Under the pieces are notes generated by a model that worked only from the letters and a program-made list of their open reading frames with translations, ran no database searches and was not told where the DNA came from. A stretch of 64,000 nucleotides of DNA from Gymnogyps californianus (Eukaryota; Chordata; Aves; Accipitriformes; Cathartidae). Shown here one piece after another: positions 11,141 to 24,400 of the stretch; the stretch's first letter is position 1; every line of letters starts with the position of its first letter. A program made the translations under genes and the position numbers. The stretch spans positions 20,689,437 to 20,753,436 of the forward strand of contig NC_059500.1 in NCBI RefSeq assembly GCF_018139145.2, written 5' to 3'.

Positions 11141-14020
11141 TACAACTTTTTTAAGAGAGTTGCATATAAGCATATGCAGATAGAGGTGAACACTGCTGAC
11201 ATTGATGGAAGAAAGGAAGCCCTAATGTTAATCATTTCCCAAGAACAACTGTTATTGGGTAAATCATTGTATTGAGCATATGGAGGCTTTATATAATATA
11301 ACTAATCAGGGTATCCCAAATGCAATTTATGCATTTGCTATAAATTGTTCATGCTGAAAATCAAACAGGAATTCTTGTGTTATATACGTAAAATGAGGTT
11401 TCAGTCATGTTATTGGCTAGTTAGGTGAATGATTTGCCATTTGCATTTGCAAGGATTTAGGGAATGTTGAAGGTGTGTTTTCACATAAAATTGTGTCCAG
11501 CTAGATATGTTTATAGCAGATGAGGACCTGTCCTCGAGGATAATGATACAGTAGTTTTCTATTTTTGGTGCTCTTTGGGTGAAATCTTCAAGAAGAAAAC
11601 TGTGAGAAAAGATTCAAATTTTGCCACAAATTTAGTGAGAGAATTATATTTTGCTTTACAGACTTTTGGAAGCACCATGAAAGGCCTAAGATAGCTTGTA
11701 ACAACAGACATCTGCAATAAATATTGTCCTAATTCAGGGGACTAAGTATAAGAATTCTGCATAACTTCCCTTAAGTTCCAGCTCATTATTAATTCAACCA
11801 TTTGAATGCTAGACAAAAAATAGCATTGTCCAGGTGTCCTGGTGTGAAAGGATCAATGGAGAAAACAAGAAGGGGTGAAGTTTCCTGCACAGATAGCTGA
11901 AGAAACACAGTAAGGAAAAGAGATGAACAGATGGAGGGAGCAGCAAAGAAGGAAGCCAAAACAATAAACAAACAAGCAAACAAGCACTCTCCATGAGACA
12001 AATTACAGTCCAGGCTTCAGGAATGCTTCTGAAAACATGAAGAAAAAGCTCTGCAAACCATTTTTGTCTTGGCTGTCCTGTGAACAAACAACTCTGTGGA
12101 GTCACAGGCTCTTTCTTAACTGTGGCTACTTGCAACAGATTCACTGTGCCTTATTTTGAGTCACGCAAAAGGAAAAATGTGTACGATAAGCAAAACTAAC
12201 ATGTGTGATACAGCAACCAACAGTTCCTCTAGAGTCCTGGGGTTAACCACAGAGTAATAATAAAAACAAAGAGTAGTAGTAAAAACAGTTACACAGCTAG
12301 AGTTGTATAACAAACAAAAATGGTGATCACTGACATTTCAGGCTTGAATTTGAAAGGTCAAATGTGCAATCATGCAGAAAAACCTTGCATGCAGTAGCTT
12401 GCCTAACCTGTTTCTGACTTACCATACCTGAGAGTGGATCAGTCTTGATGCATGCAGTTGTCTCCCAACAATTCCATAACTCCCCACCTGCAAATACCAA
12501 ATTCACATGCTCAAGTCTTTTTTACTGAACATATATGCTTACATATTCACTGTATTTCTGACTCTTTAAAACTATCAAAGTGCTCAGCCTGTATTTGATG
12601 ACTGAAATTCTTGTCCAGAAAGTGGCAGGAACATGAAACCTCGGCTGTCACCCGCTCCCGCCTGATTACAGGCAACAGCAGAGCACTGAGTCCCACCCCC
12701 GGTGCATGTGACCAGCCCCAGAACACTTTGCTTTAGCAAGTCTTTCATATAGAACAACAGAGGGAGAATGAGTTACAGGAAAAGAGTGAGGGAGATCAAA
12801 GACATCTCTAGTCTCCACTATTTCAAGGAATTTCTTATATGGGAATGCAGAGCAACAGGACAGTTATTGTTACTGATTAAGAGAATGAATTGATCGGCAA
12901 TCTGCAGAAGCTCAGGTGTTACGAGCAATAGACATGCAACATAATAAAAGCCCCAGCACTACACAAGATTTCACAGTTTCTTTTGGCTCCCTCTGCTACT
13001 TTACCCACTAGTATTCAATAGTGTGCAATCATGATGCCCAGAGGTATTCTGATGAAGTTCTCAGAGTCATCTCTGCAAAGAAACAAAGCTTTCTTCTCTA
13101 GCAACTCCTTGTTAATGTGGGGTCTCTCTCTATGGCTCCTACTGAGGGTTTCAGTTGAAAACCGAAAACACTCTGATGTTTTACTTTCTAAAACGATTGT
13201 ACTAGTTCCTCAAAACCATTGTGTGTAAATGTAAAAGAACAAGAAGAGCAGCTGATTTGAATGCATACCAAATGTATGTACACACCTGCAGATACATGCA
13301 AAATCTGCGTTTGTAAGCCTAACTAGCCAGTCTGCAAGTTCCTGTTTGCACAGGCGTATGTGAGTGTTAACATGCCTCACCAGACTAAATCTGCTAGCAA
13401 AAATCTACAACAAAGATGAGATAAGTGAGCCTGTGTTAAAACAGCTTTGTAGTCCTCAAGTAGTACATCAGAGATTTGACACTGGCCTGAAAAGGTAAGT
13501 AAAAGGGAGGCTACCTGTGGATCGCTCGAGCATGCAACACCACTGAGGTTTATGAGGCAGAGTTTTGCAGGTGAGTGATTTCTGCCCTGGGGAATAGGGC
13601 TGTGAGCTCTGGAAGGCAGTTGAACAAGGGGCCCTGTGACTGATGCTATGACTCTGTCTACCTTGACGGCATGAAGCTGTTGTGTCTGCATGTGTGCCAT
13701 GCAATCCAGTCTAATCCTCGGACCCAGAGAACTTAGTGGGGTTTTATGAACCAGGAGAAGTCAAGCAACAATGACCTCCATAAGTACAGCAGTCCTGCCA
13801 AGGCCCCTGGGCTGTTTCACAGGTCAAGCAAAGGAAAGAGGATGCAGAGATAATTCACAACTGTCTCTCCCTAAAGCAGAGCTCAGCTGACCTGAAGGCA
13901 TAGCTAAAAAAAGATAAATACTAGAATCTGCTTAGCTTGTCATATTTGTGCCTTGTAAGCATTATTTTGAGGTTATGCAAAATAATTGTGTCAAACCCAC
14001 AAAAAACCTCCCTCTGGATC
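11141..14020. other. Non-coding DNA, no gene seen
   Basis: No exon, RNA gene or known repeat was identified. Minor features are A-rich (CAAA)-type words near 11960-11985 and imperfect AGTAGTAGTAAAAAC duplications near 12255-12290. A GC-richer part at 12640-12720 and open frames in a GC-richer part at 13377-13704 have no recognisable protein content. Confidence 0.6.
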
Positions 14021-14022
14021 TA

Positions 14023-14178
14023 AGGTTTTACTGTTGCTTTTGTGAAGGAAGTCTCATGTGCTGTTTTGTTAGAAAATGAAGCTCAGTTCGTAGCCATATG
14101 ATTAAAACAGCTTCTTTCCTCTCCCCTAAAAGAATAAAATCACATGAGCTCACTTACAAAAGCAACAGTGAAATCCTG
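14023..14178. repeat. Imperfect inverted repeat (hairpin-forming), unknown family
   Basis: Arms at about 14023-14070 and 14131-14178 are reverse complements of each other with a few mismatches and small gaps. The core is a perfect 14-nt match, ACTGTTGCTTTTGT at 14030-14043 against its complement at 14156-14169, followed by a second matching block, TCATGTG. The loop is about 60 nt. RNA from either strand could fold into a stem of about 40 bp. A chance 14-nt inverted match this close is unlikely in 64 kb. It could be a small inverted-repeat transposon (MITE) remnant or a structured RNA. No flanking target-site duplication is clear. Confidence 0.6.
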
Positions 14179-14630
14179 GGTTTTGCTGTAGCATATAAAA
14201 ACACTTAGCACCATGAACCATTTCCTGGGATAATCAACTCATGCAGCAGTGGGGTGAGTAAATGAGTGAAAGGCCTCAAAGGATTTTTTATTTCTTTTAT
14301 CCGAAGCCCGCTGTAGAAGTCTATAAGGAACAGTTGCAGGGACAGTTCAGCGATCACAAAAACAGAAGAAACCAGGAGAAGGGGGAGACCAATCAGACAT
14401 GAAAGTGGGCAGAGAAATATCAAACACACAAAACATCATTTGGCAGTTTTCTATGAAGGTTTGTCTTCAGGCTATGTGACAGTAGTTATTTTTTATTGTT
14501 TTTATTGGCCTTGAAACTTTTTCCAAATTCCACAGTGAGGGCAAAATGTTGCTATTTCCCTGGCTGCAATTTTGAGAAAATGTGCAATAAAGGGCTTTTT
14601 TTTTTCACTTCTGAGGATGTCGTTGCTAAT

Positions 14631-14708
14631 GGCCTGATTCTGTGTGGTGCTGGGTGACCTTCACTCCCATTGAGGCAGCGAAGCACTTGGCAACATTCAT
14701 AATGGGCC
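14631..14708. repeat. Old amniote interspersed repeat fragment (palindromic GGCCTGATTCTG type)
   Basis: It opens with GGCCTGATTCTG, holds CACTCCCATTGAGG in the middle and closes with an inverted AATGGGCC. This is the layout of an old, widespread reptile and bird repeat whose members run from a GGCCTGATTCTG end through a CCCATTGA centre to a mirror-image end. The exact family name is not certain to me. Confidence 0.5.
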
Positions 14709-15510
14709 TTTTTTCCCCAAAAGGTATGAAAAAAATACTCAGTAAACCCAATGGCTATTAAACTAAAAAGACAGGAGAAGAAAGCAAAGTCTCATAGCTA
14801 CAACGTATAGACCTGCTGTAATGCCAAATGCTTTATCTTAGAGTGGCCTTGGCTTAACTTTCATGTCAGGACTGACTCTGAACTGTGCTCAGACAGCTCT
14901 GCCCACCAGCGCAGGCTGCTTCAGAGAAGGAGCCGTTCCTTCACCCCAGCTTCATCTTTTACCATGCTGTGCCATTGTGCAACATCAAGAGATGCCGATT
15001 TCAATAAAGGTCATGTTGTTAATGGGGGGGAAAAAAAAGAAAACTGCTCTCTCTGCAAAAACTGCATATTAAACCTGTGATGTTTAATCTGATTCTGCTG
15101 AACTTGGGCTGGCACAGGCAGTCCCAAACTCCATACAGTGTGGGATTTAATGCCATTAGGAGATAATTAATAACAATCTAATCTCCACCCCAACACCTCT
15201 GCAAAGAACGAGAGCCAGGGCATAACTGGCTCGAGTGCCAACTCCCTGCAGTGCAGTTCCTGCCAAGCCAACATGTTATAATATGAAAAATGGGTGCTGA
15301 AATGTTTATGTCAAATAAGAAGGTGTAGGAGTACTCCTAGCTGAAATAAAACAAAACCAAAAAAAGCCCTTGAAAAGGCACATAGCTACATGGGAAGATC
15401 CCTCACTATCTGTTCAGATCTCCTTTCTTGCTGAAGGAAAGGGCAGCGAGGTGCCTGGGCAGCCTCTTGGCTGGAGCAGGGGTAGGTGTGGTACAGCACC
15501 CTGGAAATCT

Positions 15511-15550
15511 CTGGTGCCACGCTGATTTACATCTGCTGAGGATTCAGCAC
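15511..15550 (+). repeat. Old amniote repeat fragment (TGATTTACA-CTGCTGAGGAT type)
   Basis: CTGATTTACATCTGCTGAGG followed by ATTCAGCAC matches the frequent amniote repeat motif GATTTACACCAGCTGAGGATCTGGC with a few changes. It is only about 40 bp long, so the family stays open. Confidence 0.4.
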
Positions 15551-16682
15551 ATCTTTCGAACAGCTGATCATTTGCTCCATCACAAGCAAATGTTTGCTGG
15601 GTCACAAGCTCCATTTGAAATTTACCTAAGCCTCACAAATTATGGTATTTAAATAATTCAAAAATTACCCTTCAGCCAGATGAATTCCCTAACTTATCTA
15701 TAGAAGTTAGAACCATAACAAACCTGTGGAGCCGTTCTCAGCAGGCTGGTTAGACTAAACCTACTCCCTGTGAACGTAAAGCAGCAGATATGTTTGTTGT
15801 GCAAGTAACAAGGTCACTGACTGTTCAGCTATAAGAGCAAACTTGATTAAGACTGGTGATAATCTTTTGAAAGATAGTAATTTGTCTCCATTTGAAGAGT
15901 ATTATCTTTGTTCTACAGCTATCACAGAGAACAAGGTTAACAAATATTCCGTGATGAATTTTTGAAAGCTTTAGGCAGATCTTGTACATTTAAGCCTTTC
16001 TAAACCACTGTCAAAGGCAAGGAAACAAAGTGTCAAATTTGTACACAGACTTACCTAATGGCCTTTATCTGAGAAAGTGGTTTATGATTTATACAGTCTC
16101 TACCCTTACTTAAACAATTTCTCTTTTGCTCTGTAGTGAAGGCAATCTTCTAGCATTACTCACGTGGGAGAGATTAGCCCCAAAGACTGATCTGACTGAA
16201 AGAAGTTAGGAGATTCAAAGCATACAGAGACATGATGCAAACTGTATGATAATCAGCTTTTATTACTAATTGCTTGTGAATTGTCATTTGACTGTGTTTG
16301 GATATAAAAGTTATAAGTGCATTATATATTGAAAGGGATTGTGCTTATAAAATGTTATCTGTGCTCCTTAACTTTCAACTTCCTTCAATGACATTGCATA
16401 AATCTGAATAAAAGTGTATATTTTCCATCGTTGAAATAACATTAGCAGCATAGGTAGATAAGAGTAAGAGCTCCACATCATATACAAATTCGTAGAGCTC
16501 CTACTCTCAAGAAAAAAGAGAAGAAATGATTCCTGGATTTCATGAAGAAATAATCAATATTGCATACTATGTATATTTTCTTAGAGAACTGATTCTTGTA
16601 GTCTCTTTCTGGGGGTCTTTTGTTACATACAGGATAGCTATCTGGATAACAGAAAGAAGCTATGTATCTATTTATGCATATA

Positions 16683-16748
16683 AATTACATACATGGGTAT
16701 GGGTATGCATATGTGTATATATATACACACACATGATATATATATTTA
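16683..16748. repeat. TA/TG/CA microsatellite cluster
   Basis: Imperfect alternating purine-pyrimidine DNA: ATACATGGGTATGGGTATGC, then TATATATATACACACACATG and ATATATATAT. Such DNA is length-variable and can adopt non-B forms. Confidence 0.75.
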
Positions 16749-19519
16749 TGCATCCATATCCGCAGATATGATGTTTATTTAATCATAAGGCCTTTAATTT
16801 TAGGAATATATCAGAATGGAAAAGTAGAACAAATGCATCAAGACTATATGTTTCTTTGCACATATTCATACTGGTGAACTTCCTGTGCAATTGTTCTGTG
16901 ATCAAATGCTCTCAACTGGTTAGGACATGCAGTAGATTTTGTTGACTTCAGTGAAAGAGATTTTGAGACTACTTAAGCATAAAGATATCATTTTAAACAC
17001 ACATTCTAAACTAAGAGTTTGCACCTGAAATTTAAACAACATCCTTGATAGGTTAGCACCACTTGATCCGAGAAGCTGTAACTCTTCTGTTTTTCTCAGG
17101 ACCTAGCTATGAGACTGTAGATAACATGTTTTTAGTTATGGCAACTGACTTGCTGGTGAGCCCCGTTGCCAGCTGTTTCAGCAGCTTTGCAGTTGCCATT
17201 TGGTGTGAGAATTAGCACCGTTGAAAGTGTGCCAAGGCCACCTTGTACTTTGAGACAGTGTTTTCCTCTGGCTTCTTTTTGATTGACAGTTCTATTACAT
17301 ATATCTTGTGGACTTGCTAGAAAGGATTATGGACATGAGGAAAAATACAGTACCTGTGGTATAGGTACACCCACATATCAAGGATCAAGCCTGTAAAACG
17401 AAAGGTACATGCAATAATACTGGTTGTATTTAATTTACATTCCCAGACAAGTCAAGGATCCACATCCCACAGAGGAAATGAGAATAATAATGTGTGTGTC
17501 ATGTCAAAAATGATGCCAGAGTTGTCCAACCTATAGTTTACAAACTATATGTGGTATGGCAAACCAGTTAAGTATGGTTGCTAGGCAAATGCAGCTACAG
17601 TTCAAATCAGGAGAGGAAAATGGGACTCAGCCAGCCAGGACTGTAGCAGGTGGTGTAGGACGCTGCCCAGAACTTGTGAATTGCAGGAATGCATACACAT
17701 GTGGTTTGGAGGATATTCATAGCCAACCTACTGTAATAGGATGCATCAGACCTGCAAGGTAGATGGCGAATGACTGCAAAAAGAAATCCTGCCAAGGCAG
17801 GCATAGTGAGGTGCTCACCATGCATGCAGAGTAGCTCTAACCTATTAGACGAATGTCTTAAACGGAGAGATAGAGGATGACAAAGGAGAGTTTTGGCCAA
17901 GTGAAACACTGCAACAGCTTTGCAAATCTGAACCTCATGATAACTCAAGCTAAAAAGCATATAATCTAAATGTCAGGACATTAAATGGGTACACAGTTCA
18001 TTGTCTTAAGTGCTTGTACCCCATGCACCCTGGACATGGAGTAATATACTAGTGAGTGTCTAGAAAGGGAAAGAAATTGCTAGACCATCATTTTCCATTT
18101 CCATATTAATTTTTTTGTCTGTTACTGCTATAGTATTTGGCAGTGAGAATACCATTCCTTTCAAGTACTTTGGCCCATGCCATAGTAATGGTTAACAAGT
18201 GAGACAACAAGAACAAAGAAATGCTACATTAACATTGGGCCTGACCTTGTCTCCACCCCATTAGCCCTCCAAAATCTTGATAACTTGTTAGCTTTCAATA
18301 CAAGAAAAGTCTGAAAATTACAGCAGCCTTAATTATCTCAGGCACTTCAGCCTTCATGCATAGTAGCATTTTTTTTCTTTAAAAGTACATAAACAAAGCT
18401 GTAAAGCTGACTTCTAGTGTCATAAAACACAGACAAGGGAATGGACAACCAATGAGAGATGGGTGTTCCTCCACAAGGGGAGATTTCTGGTTCAAAGCTA
18501 TATAAGACTGATAATGACCAAGAGTTGCTACCATGAGCTGTGGTGGAGTAGAGTGCCAGGATACCTCAGCAGACCTATGCAGAAGCAGATCTTCAGCAGC
18601 ACAAAGCACACACTTTACGGTCCCATCTGGCTCTGCCCTTGCTGTCTCTACCATCCTGTTCTGAACCAGATCAGTGGCAGCCTGTCTGATGAAGGAACAG
18701 CAGAAGACTTGAACAAACTGTTATAAGGACCCTCCATAAACCCAGATGTCCTGTGACAGTCATGCAAAAGCAGGAGTTTCAGGTTGACTCAGACCCAGCA
18801 GGATGATGTTATCAAGCTGGTGGTCTGAGCTCACTCAGGGAGGACACATTTAATGATGTTTCTGCTGCTGGTGGCCCCCTCCTTTGCCCAGTCGTACCAG
18901 TTCTAGGAACAGATACTACTATTAGATCCAAGTTGGATTTGGACCCATGATGGGGATAATATGTATTCTGGATTACTGATTGCAGGTAAGAAAGATAAAC
19001 TGAAGGGCATGTAGGTGCATGAACAGTGGTGTATATGCTGTTCACAAATACATTTCTGCTGGAATTAGACATTGCTATTTGTCAGCACGGTGAAATTCTG
19101 GAAAGTCCATGGAAAAAGCAAAGGCTAAAAATCTTACCGTTTTCAAGCAAGTCCTCCATTAATTTATGAAAATGATAACAGGAAAGTAGAACTGATGACA
19201 CAGAAATCATCACATTCCCTCTGGTCTTGTCCCGGAATATTTAATGTTCCCAGAATATATAATTCAGTGAACAGCAACCTAGAAACCTTCCCAAGCAATT
19301 GAGTAATTCACAGTGTATATTTCATGAGATAGAGACATACAATAAATAACATCTGCAAAATGCAAACAGATGTGCAAATAAGACTCTTCATGGGTGAATC
19401 TGAAACTGGCATATTTTTGCACGCTTCTAAATTCTTGCTCCTTTGCACAACCATGGCTTGTACACGACAAGTTGTCCTCTCTCACTTCATTGTACTCCTT
19501 GTAAGCTAGGCTTCTGCAT

Positions 19520-20057
19520 TGTGGTAGGTTGACTGTGGCTGGCAGGTAAGTCCCCACCCAGTTGCTCACTCACTTTCCCCCCAGCTGCATGGGGGAGAGA
19601 ATCAGAAGGGCAAAAGTGAGAAAAACTCATGAGTCAAGATGAAGACAGTTTAATAAATGAAGGCAAGAAAAGAAAAAACCCTCAAGTGATGCAAAGGCAC
19701 TCTCCCAACAGGAGAATGATGTCCTGCCAGTCTCTGAGCAATGGCTACTTTGGGAACCACCCCTCACCCCCCACCCAGTTTTGTTGCTGAGCATAGCATT
19801 ATATGTTATAGAATATTCCTTTGGCTAGTTGAGGTCAGCTGTCCCAGCAGCGTCCCCTCCCAACCTCTTGCCCACTCAACCTACTCTTTGGGGGGCACAG
19901 AGTGAGAGACAGAGGAGGCCTTAACACTATGCAAGCACTGCTCAGCAATAGCCAAAACATTGGGGTTATCAACACTTTTTTGGTCACAAATCTAAAACAC
20001 AGCACCACACAGGCTGCAATGAAGAAAGTTAACTCCATCCCAGCCAGACCCAATACA
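19520..20057 (-). mobile_element. Solo LTR of an avian ERVL-type endogenous retrovirus
   Basis: About 540 bp matches by eye, along its whole length, the common bird ERVL LTR read on the minus strand. Read from 20057 downwards it runs through a CTGGGATGGAGTTAACTTTC block, GTGTTGATAACCCC, GGACAGCTGACC, CCAAAGGAATATTC and ATTAAACTGTCTTC, and ends near 19520 in ACCACA. The ATTAAA near 19649-19654 is placed as the polyadenylation signal of the family. Where relatives usually have a TATA element this copy reads AGCAACAAAACTGG, so its promoter is probably dead. There is no internal gag/pol/env sequence or second LTR nearby, hence a solo LTR left by LTR-LTR recombination. The flanks TGCAT and CACAT differ by two transitions and may be a decayed 5-bp target-site duplication. 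Exact ends are good to a few bases. Confidence 0.88.
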
Positions 20058-21325
20058 CACATGAACTTACATATTAGTATTGAGAAAACATAGCTCAGTC
20101 AATAACTGACTCTGCTGAATAGCACTGGCGAGTGAGTGATGGCAAAGAAGATGGTGCCTCCAAGTTGTTTCCAACTACCTCTTGCATACCAGGCAGTGTT
20201 CCAGGACATCAGAGTTCTGCTTGCACTGGTAAGAGAATTTAGTAGCCCATGCAATTAGTACCATTTAAAGTCCTGCACAGTATAGATGATAGAATGTATT
20301 TTGTGGCAGGAGGGTATTCTCAAGTCCACAAATTCAACGGATTACATATATTTGTGCTGCAGCTTTTTTTTCTGGGTACTTCAGGGCATTCTTGGGGATA
20401 CATTATGCGTTAGCGTATAAGGTCCACAGAAATATTAGGAAAGAGCAGCCTAGGTACTGGACCATGCTGAAGTGAACTGAACTAAATTTTATGCAATCTC
20501 TGAATTATTTATCTATGGGGGTGCTCATATGGGTTTTATCAGCTGTTTGGACTTCTTATGACATATAAGACACTTCTTCATTAATAAATGGATTTTCCAA
20601 CAGCATGAACCGTCAACACTGAATGCTGAAGGAAAGTAGATTTTCCGAAGCGTTCATTGTTCACACTCACTCACAAAAGTGGCATTTCGGTGCATCAAAA
20701 GCTAGAAGAGGTCATCTGGGAACAATGGGGTCATCCATTAGTAAAATAATACTCTGTTTGGCTTCCTTTTTTCCTCTTTATCCAAAAAATCCATCCTCTC
20801 TACTGTCATCTACTAGTTCTGATGTTTATGTTCTTGATTCAGAGAAACAGAAAAAGACCCATTTTGTGTATATTTAGGGAAGCTTATAGCATCCATAATC
20901 AGTCTAGTTCCCGTTAAACAAGAACGGTTGGAGAAATCTGGTCAGCACTACCCCAAACTAAAGCCATGCAAGTCCCTTATAAAAATAGGCCATAGCTGGT
21001 TCAAGGAATAACACTTTGTAACTCACTCTCTACACAGTCACTGGAACCCGGTTATAGTCTAATAAATAAGACCTCTTAAACACTGTTTGAGAGGCTATAC
21101 TTTTTTAGCTTAACTAAAACATCTAGAAATAATGGAAAATGAAACTAATATGTCAGTATTGACAAGAAATATTATCAGCCCTGGCTAAAATCAATTCCTC
21201 CTATATGTATTTTATTTTATCTTATTTACAGGCCTTTCTGTTGCTCTCATCTCCAAACTACCTACAGCCTTCATAGACACCAATGAGGTTAGCATCAGAC
21301 GGCACCTGGGAGACCAGAAAGATTA
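20058..21325. other. Non-coding DNA, no gene seen
   Basis: No exon, RNA gene or repeat family was identified between the LTR and the MIR-like piece. Short open frames lack coding character. Confidence 0.6.
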
Positions 21326-21329
21326 GTGT

Positions 21330-21420
21330 CTTCATTTTTCAGATGAGAAAATGGAGTCACATCTTGCAGAAGTAGCTTCTTCCAGATCACAGAGGACACA
21401 AGAAGCTGCACAGAAATTGA
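21330..21420 (+). repeat. MIR-like SINE fragment
   Basis: TTCATTTTTCAGATGAGAAA followed by ATGGAGTCACA, then GATCACAGAGGACACAAG and GCTGCACAGAAATTGA, follows the order of the MIR 3' half (ATTTTACAGATGAGGAAACTG, GGTCACACAGC, GGCAGAG). Roughly 90 bp are recognisable, with substitutions and a small gap, as expected of an old, inactive tRNA-derived SINE. Confidence 0.55.
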
Positions 21421-24400
21421 TCACCATGACAATATGAGTAGAATTTCAGGTGTTCTACTTCTCAATTCAACACCTTCATTTCAACATTCTCTTTTTTTAG
21501 AGGTGGTTGACACATGCAGCCAATATGAATTGCTTTGAGTCAACATACCTAACAGCTGTTAGCAGCATTTGAGATCGATAAAGAAAAAAAAATCTGCTGA
21601 TTGAAAGGGAGGAAAAAAAGTAAAAGAAAGCAATATAAGCTGTATTTTAACATTTTTAAGAATGTAGTGTAAATATGAATATTTATATTCTTCTGTTTAG
21701 TGTTCCAAGCTAGAAGTTAGTAGTTCCACATTGCTCAAATATTAATTGAGTAGACTCTTAATCTCTATTTATCTGTTTTCAAACATCCATTACATTACAT
21801 TTATCATGATGCTTACATGTTGTTTCTCTATTTTTGTGGTAAATTTAAATCTTAATTATTCTCTGCTACTGTGAACTTTTTTACTGTGGACTATGCTTTT
21901 TTCATATGATGAAAGGAAAATAATGACCTAAAATCTGACGTAAGTGTATGTAAGGCCTAATCAATAGCGCTAGTCAAACAAATTCCTCTGGCCTTATAAA
22001 ATGCTGTGGGTTCCGATGTGGCCTATGAAAAAGAGAGAATTAAATATGACCCAAGATTATTTAGATGAGAAGAAAGACAATTAAATGATAACTTAGTGTT
22101 AACAATTTTGCTTATGACATACAAGCTTCATTCCATCTCATCCAGCAAATACAATAATACAGGCAAATTATTCATTAGGAATGAATCAGTGCCATTGTTG
22201 GGAGGCAAGATTTTAATGGCCAGTTGGTTTAAAGAAGGATTCTCTGAAAGGAATTGGTCAACTGCCAGAAGCTGTTTGCAATGACAAATTGCTCACAATG
22301 AATTGTTTAGAGAGAAAACACTACTTTTTGTTTATGAAACAAATCTGCATGCCAGTCAGTTGAGCTTGAGTATGAAGGGTGTTTGGTGTAAGGTCATGAA
22401 TGCAACATTAGTTTGCTTTTCTTCGTACGTGCTGTTTATTTCTCTTGAAGCCGTAACTGCTAAATAGCAGTAAAAAGTAGTTAGCAACTCCAGAACTGGG
22501 TCCATTATTGTAATGGAGAAAGGCTGCCTGGCAGTCTTTTCATATCCATCTCTTTTCTTCATTGCCAATCCTCTTGTATTCAAGGAGTAATCTGAAAATA
22601 TCTGTGTGCAATGACTTGTGGACATTTTCAGGAATTCTAATGATTGTGCTGGATCGTTTAAATTCAGTAACCTATCTCCCACAGCTGCAAAGCCTCTCTG
22701 AGTGTTTCATTCAAACCATCTAGCTCCTGTGAAGAAGCAATATGATTGCCAGTGCTCCCTCAGAGCTGCTAAGAAATAACCATTAAAATTTGCTTTTAAT
22801 AGTGTTTCTTACAGCACAGTAATTTAATAAGATAAGTGTTGTTCACAGATGTTGCAGAGGTTGTTTGCACAATAGTCAGTAAGTACAATCAGATTAATGG
22901 TTTTGCCAGCAAATGTTATTGTAAATGTACTCAGAAGACTGCAATCCATTTTCTGCACAGGACAGAACACAGCCTATGTCCAGTTGCATAACACTGCGTG
23001 ACATTCTCCTCTTGCCTACACAGAAACAATTTCCAAGAGGCCATGCTGCATCTCCGGTGCATTTATCTTTGTCCTAGTCTAAATATAATGTAAACCTGCC
23101 TATTCTTTAAAGACAATACTTTCACATATGGAATAGCCTTTGTGCAAGAAAGTTGCTATGGAAATCCATGTTTACATTTTTCTGGCTAAAAAACCTTCCA
23201 GATAGCTCTGTGTCATTTCAAACTGTATTTCATGCAGTAACTGCCTACAAGTGTGTTAATACATATCTGATGGGCAAGGGGGATGTTTTGCAGTAAAATC
23301 ATCTATCTACTTTTCAGCAGAGGGAAAAGGCACTTTCTGCGGTCAGTGACCAACGTTTCAACAGAGTCCTAAACCAGTGTACAAGACAGACAAGGGAAAT
23401 GCAACTCCAATGTATTCAAATGCTTTATGCTGTATAAAAAAAGAGAAAGTACATTCATTGCAGCTTTAATAGTTGTGATGTGAAACTGTGAGGGCTCTCT
23501 CTCCAATTGACTTTACTGAGCATGAAGATAGAGTACTATCGCTTTCTAAGTTGTCCCTCTCCCCACAGTCTGGACAGTGATGTGAGCTGAATATTCCTGT
23601 ATTTGCCAGGCAGTAGATCTGTTCAAGCATCACAAAAAAGTGGAAGAAGCAGACAATAAGTATAATCAATTCAGCACAAAAGCAAGTCAAACCAGTCAGT
23701 TATTAATCTGCTGTTATCAGTAAGCCAACTACAGAGGTAACTACTAATCAGGCATTGAGTACTTCAGCAAAGAATCCACTGACGTTCTGGTTGAAAAGTG
23801 TTCAGTCTGCTGTAGTTCAGGGCAAAAATTATTACAATTGTTTTAGACATTTGCCCCTCAAATGTTTTCTTGAAGTCTTTTATCTTGATATTTATGTTTT
23901 TAAATACCAGTATACAGAAAATGGAATGTGTGTGGGACACAAATCAGTGAAATTCACAAGCTGTCATGTATCTCCAAGCTTGCAGTTCCTTAATGCACAG
24001 GTTTCTGCATCAGGGAGAACACCAGGACAATGATCAGGTTTATTTTTACATTTTGCAGTTTTTATGCTTCCAAGTCAGTCACATACATCAGTTACCAGTA
24101 CAAGTGTGATTTGATATTTGCAAAAAAACCAGTGATGTAAAGGCAGATCACATTTAAGAGGGTGTCATATCTCAGTCTTTACCTCTACTTAGCTCCTCGC
24201 TTCTACTGAAGATTACTACTCAAATGAGTCAGTTCAATTGTTTGCTCAACCATGTTTTAAAATATATCTGTCCAGTAAATATATTTTCGTTAAGTGTGGT
24301 CATTGCATAGAACCAGCATAGGGCACAGTCACAAAAATAGTTCCTCAATACATTTCAGGGAGCATAATGGGGTAGATGTGCACTGATCTGGTGTAAAGAT

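Larger units (their letters stand above)
14709..19515. other. Non-coding DNA with sparse repeat pieces
   Basis: No gene was identified. Apart from the repeat piece at 15511-15550 and the microsatellite at 16683-16748, I see a possible further old-repeat trace near 16936-16985 (TTGACTTCAGTG then ACTTAAGCAT) and another near 18238-18270 (GGGCCTGACC). The open frames around 17556-17960 and 18379-18726 show no protein-family character. Confidence 0.6.

Noticed and set aside
13377..13704. Two overlapping minus-strand open frames (107 and 78 codons)
   Set aside because: Locally raised GC explains the missing stops, and neither peptide resembles a known protein.
19835..20062. 75-codon minus-strand open frame
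   Set aside because: It lies entirely inside the ERVL-type LTR, which is non-coding in this family.
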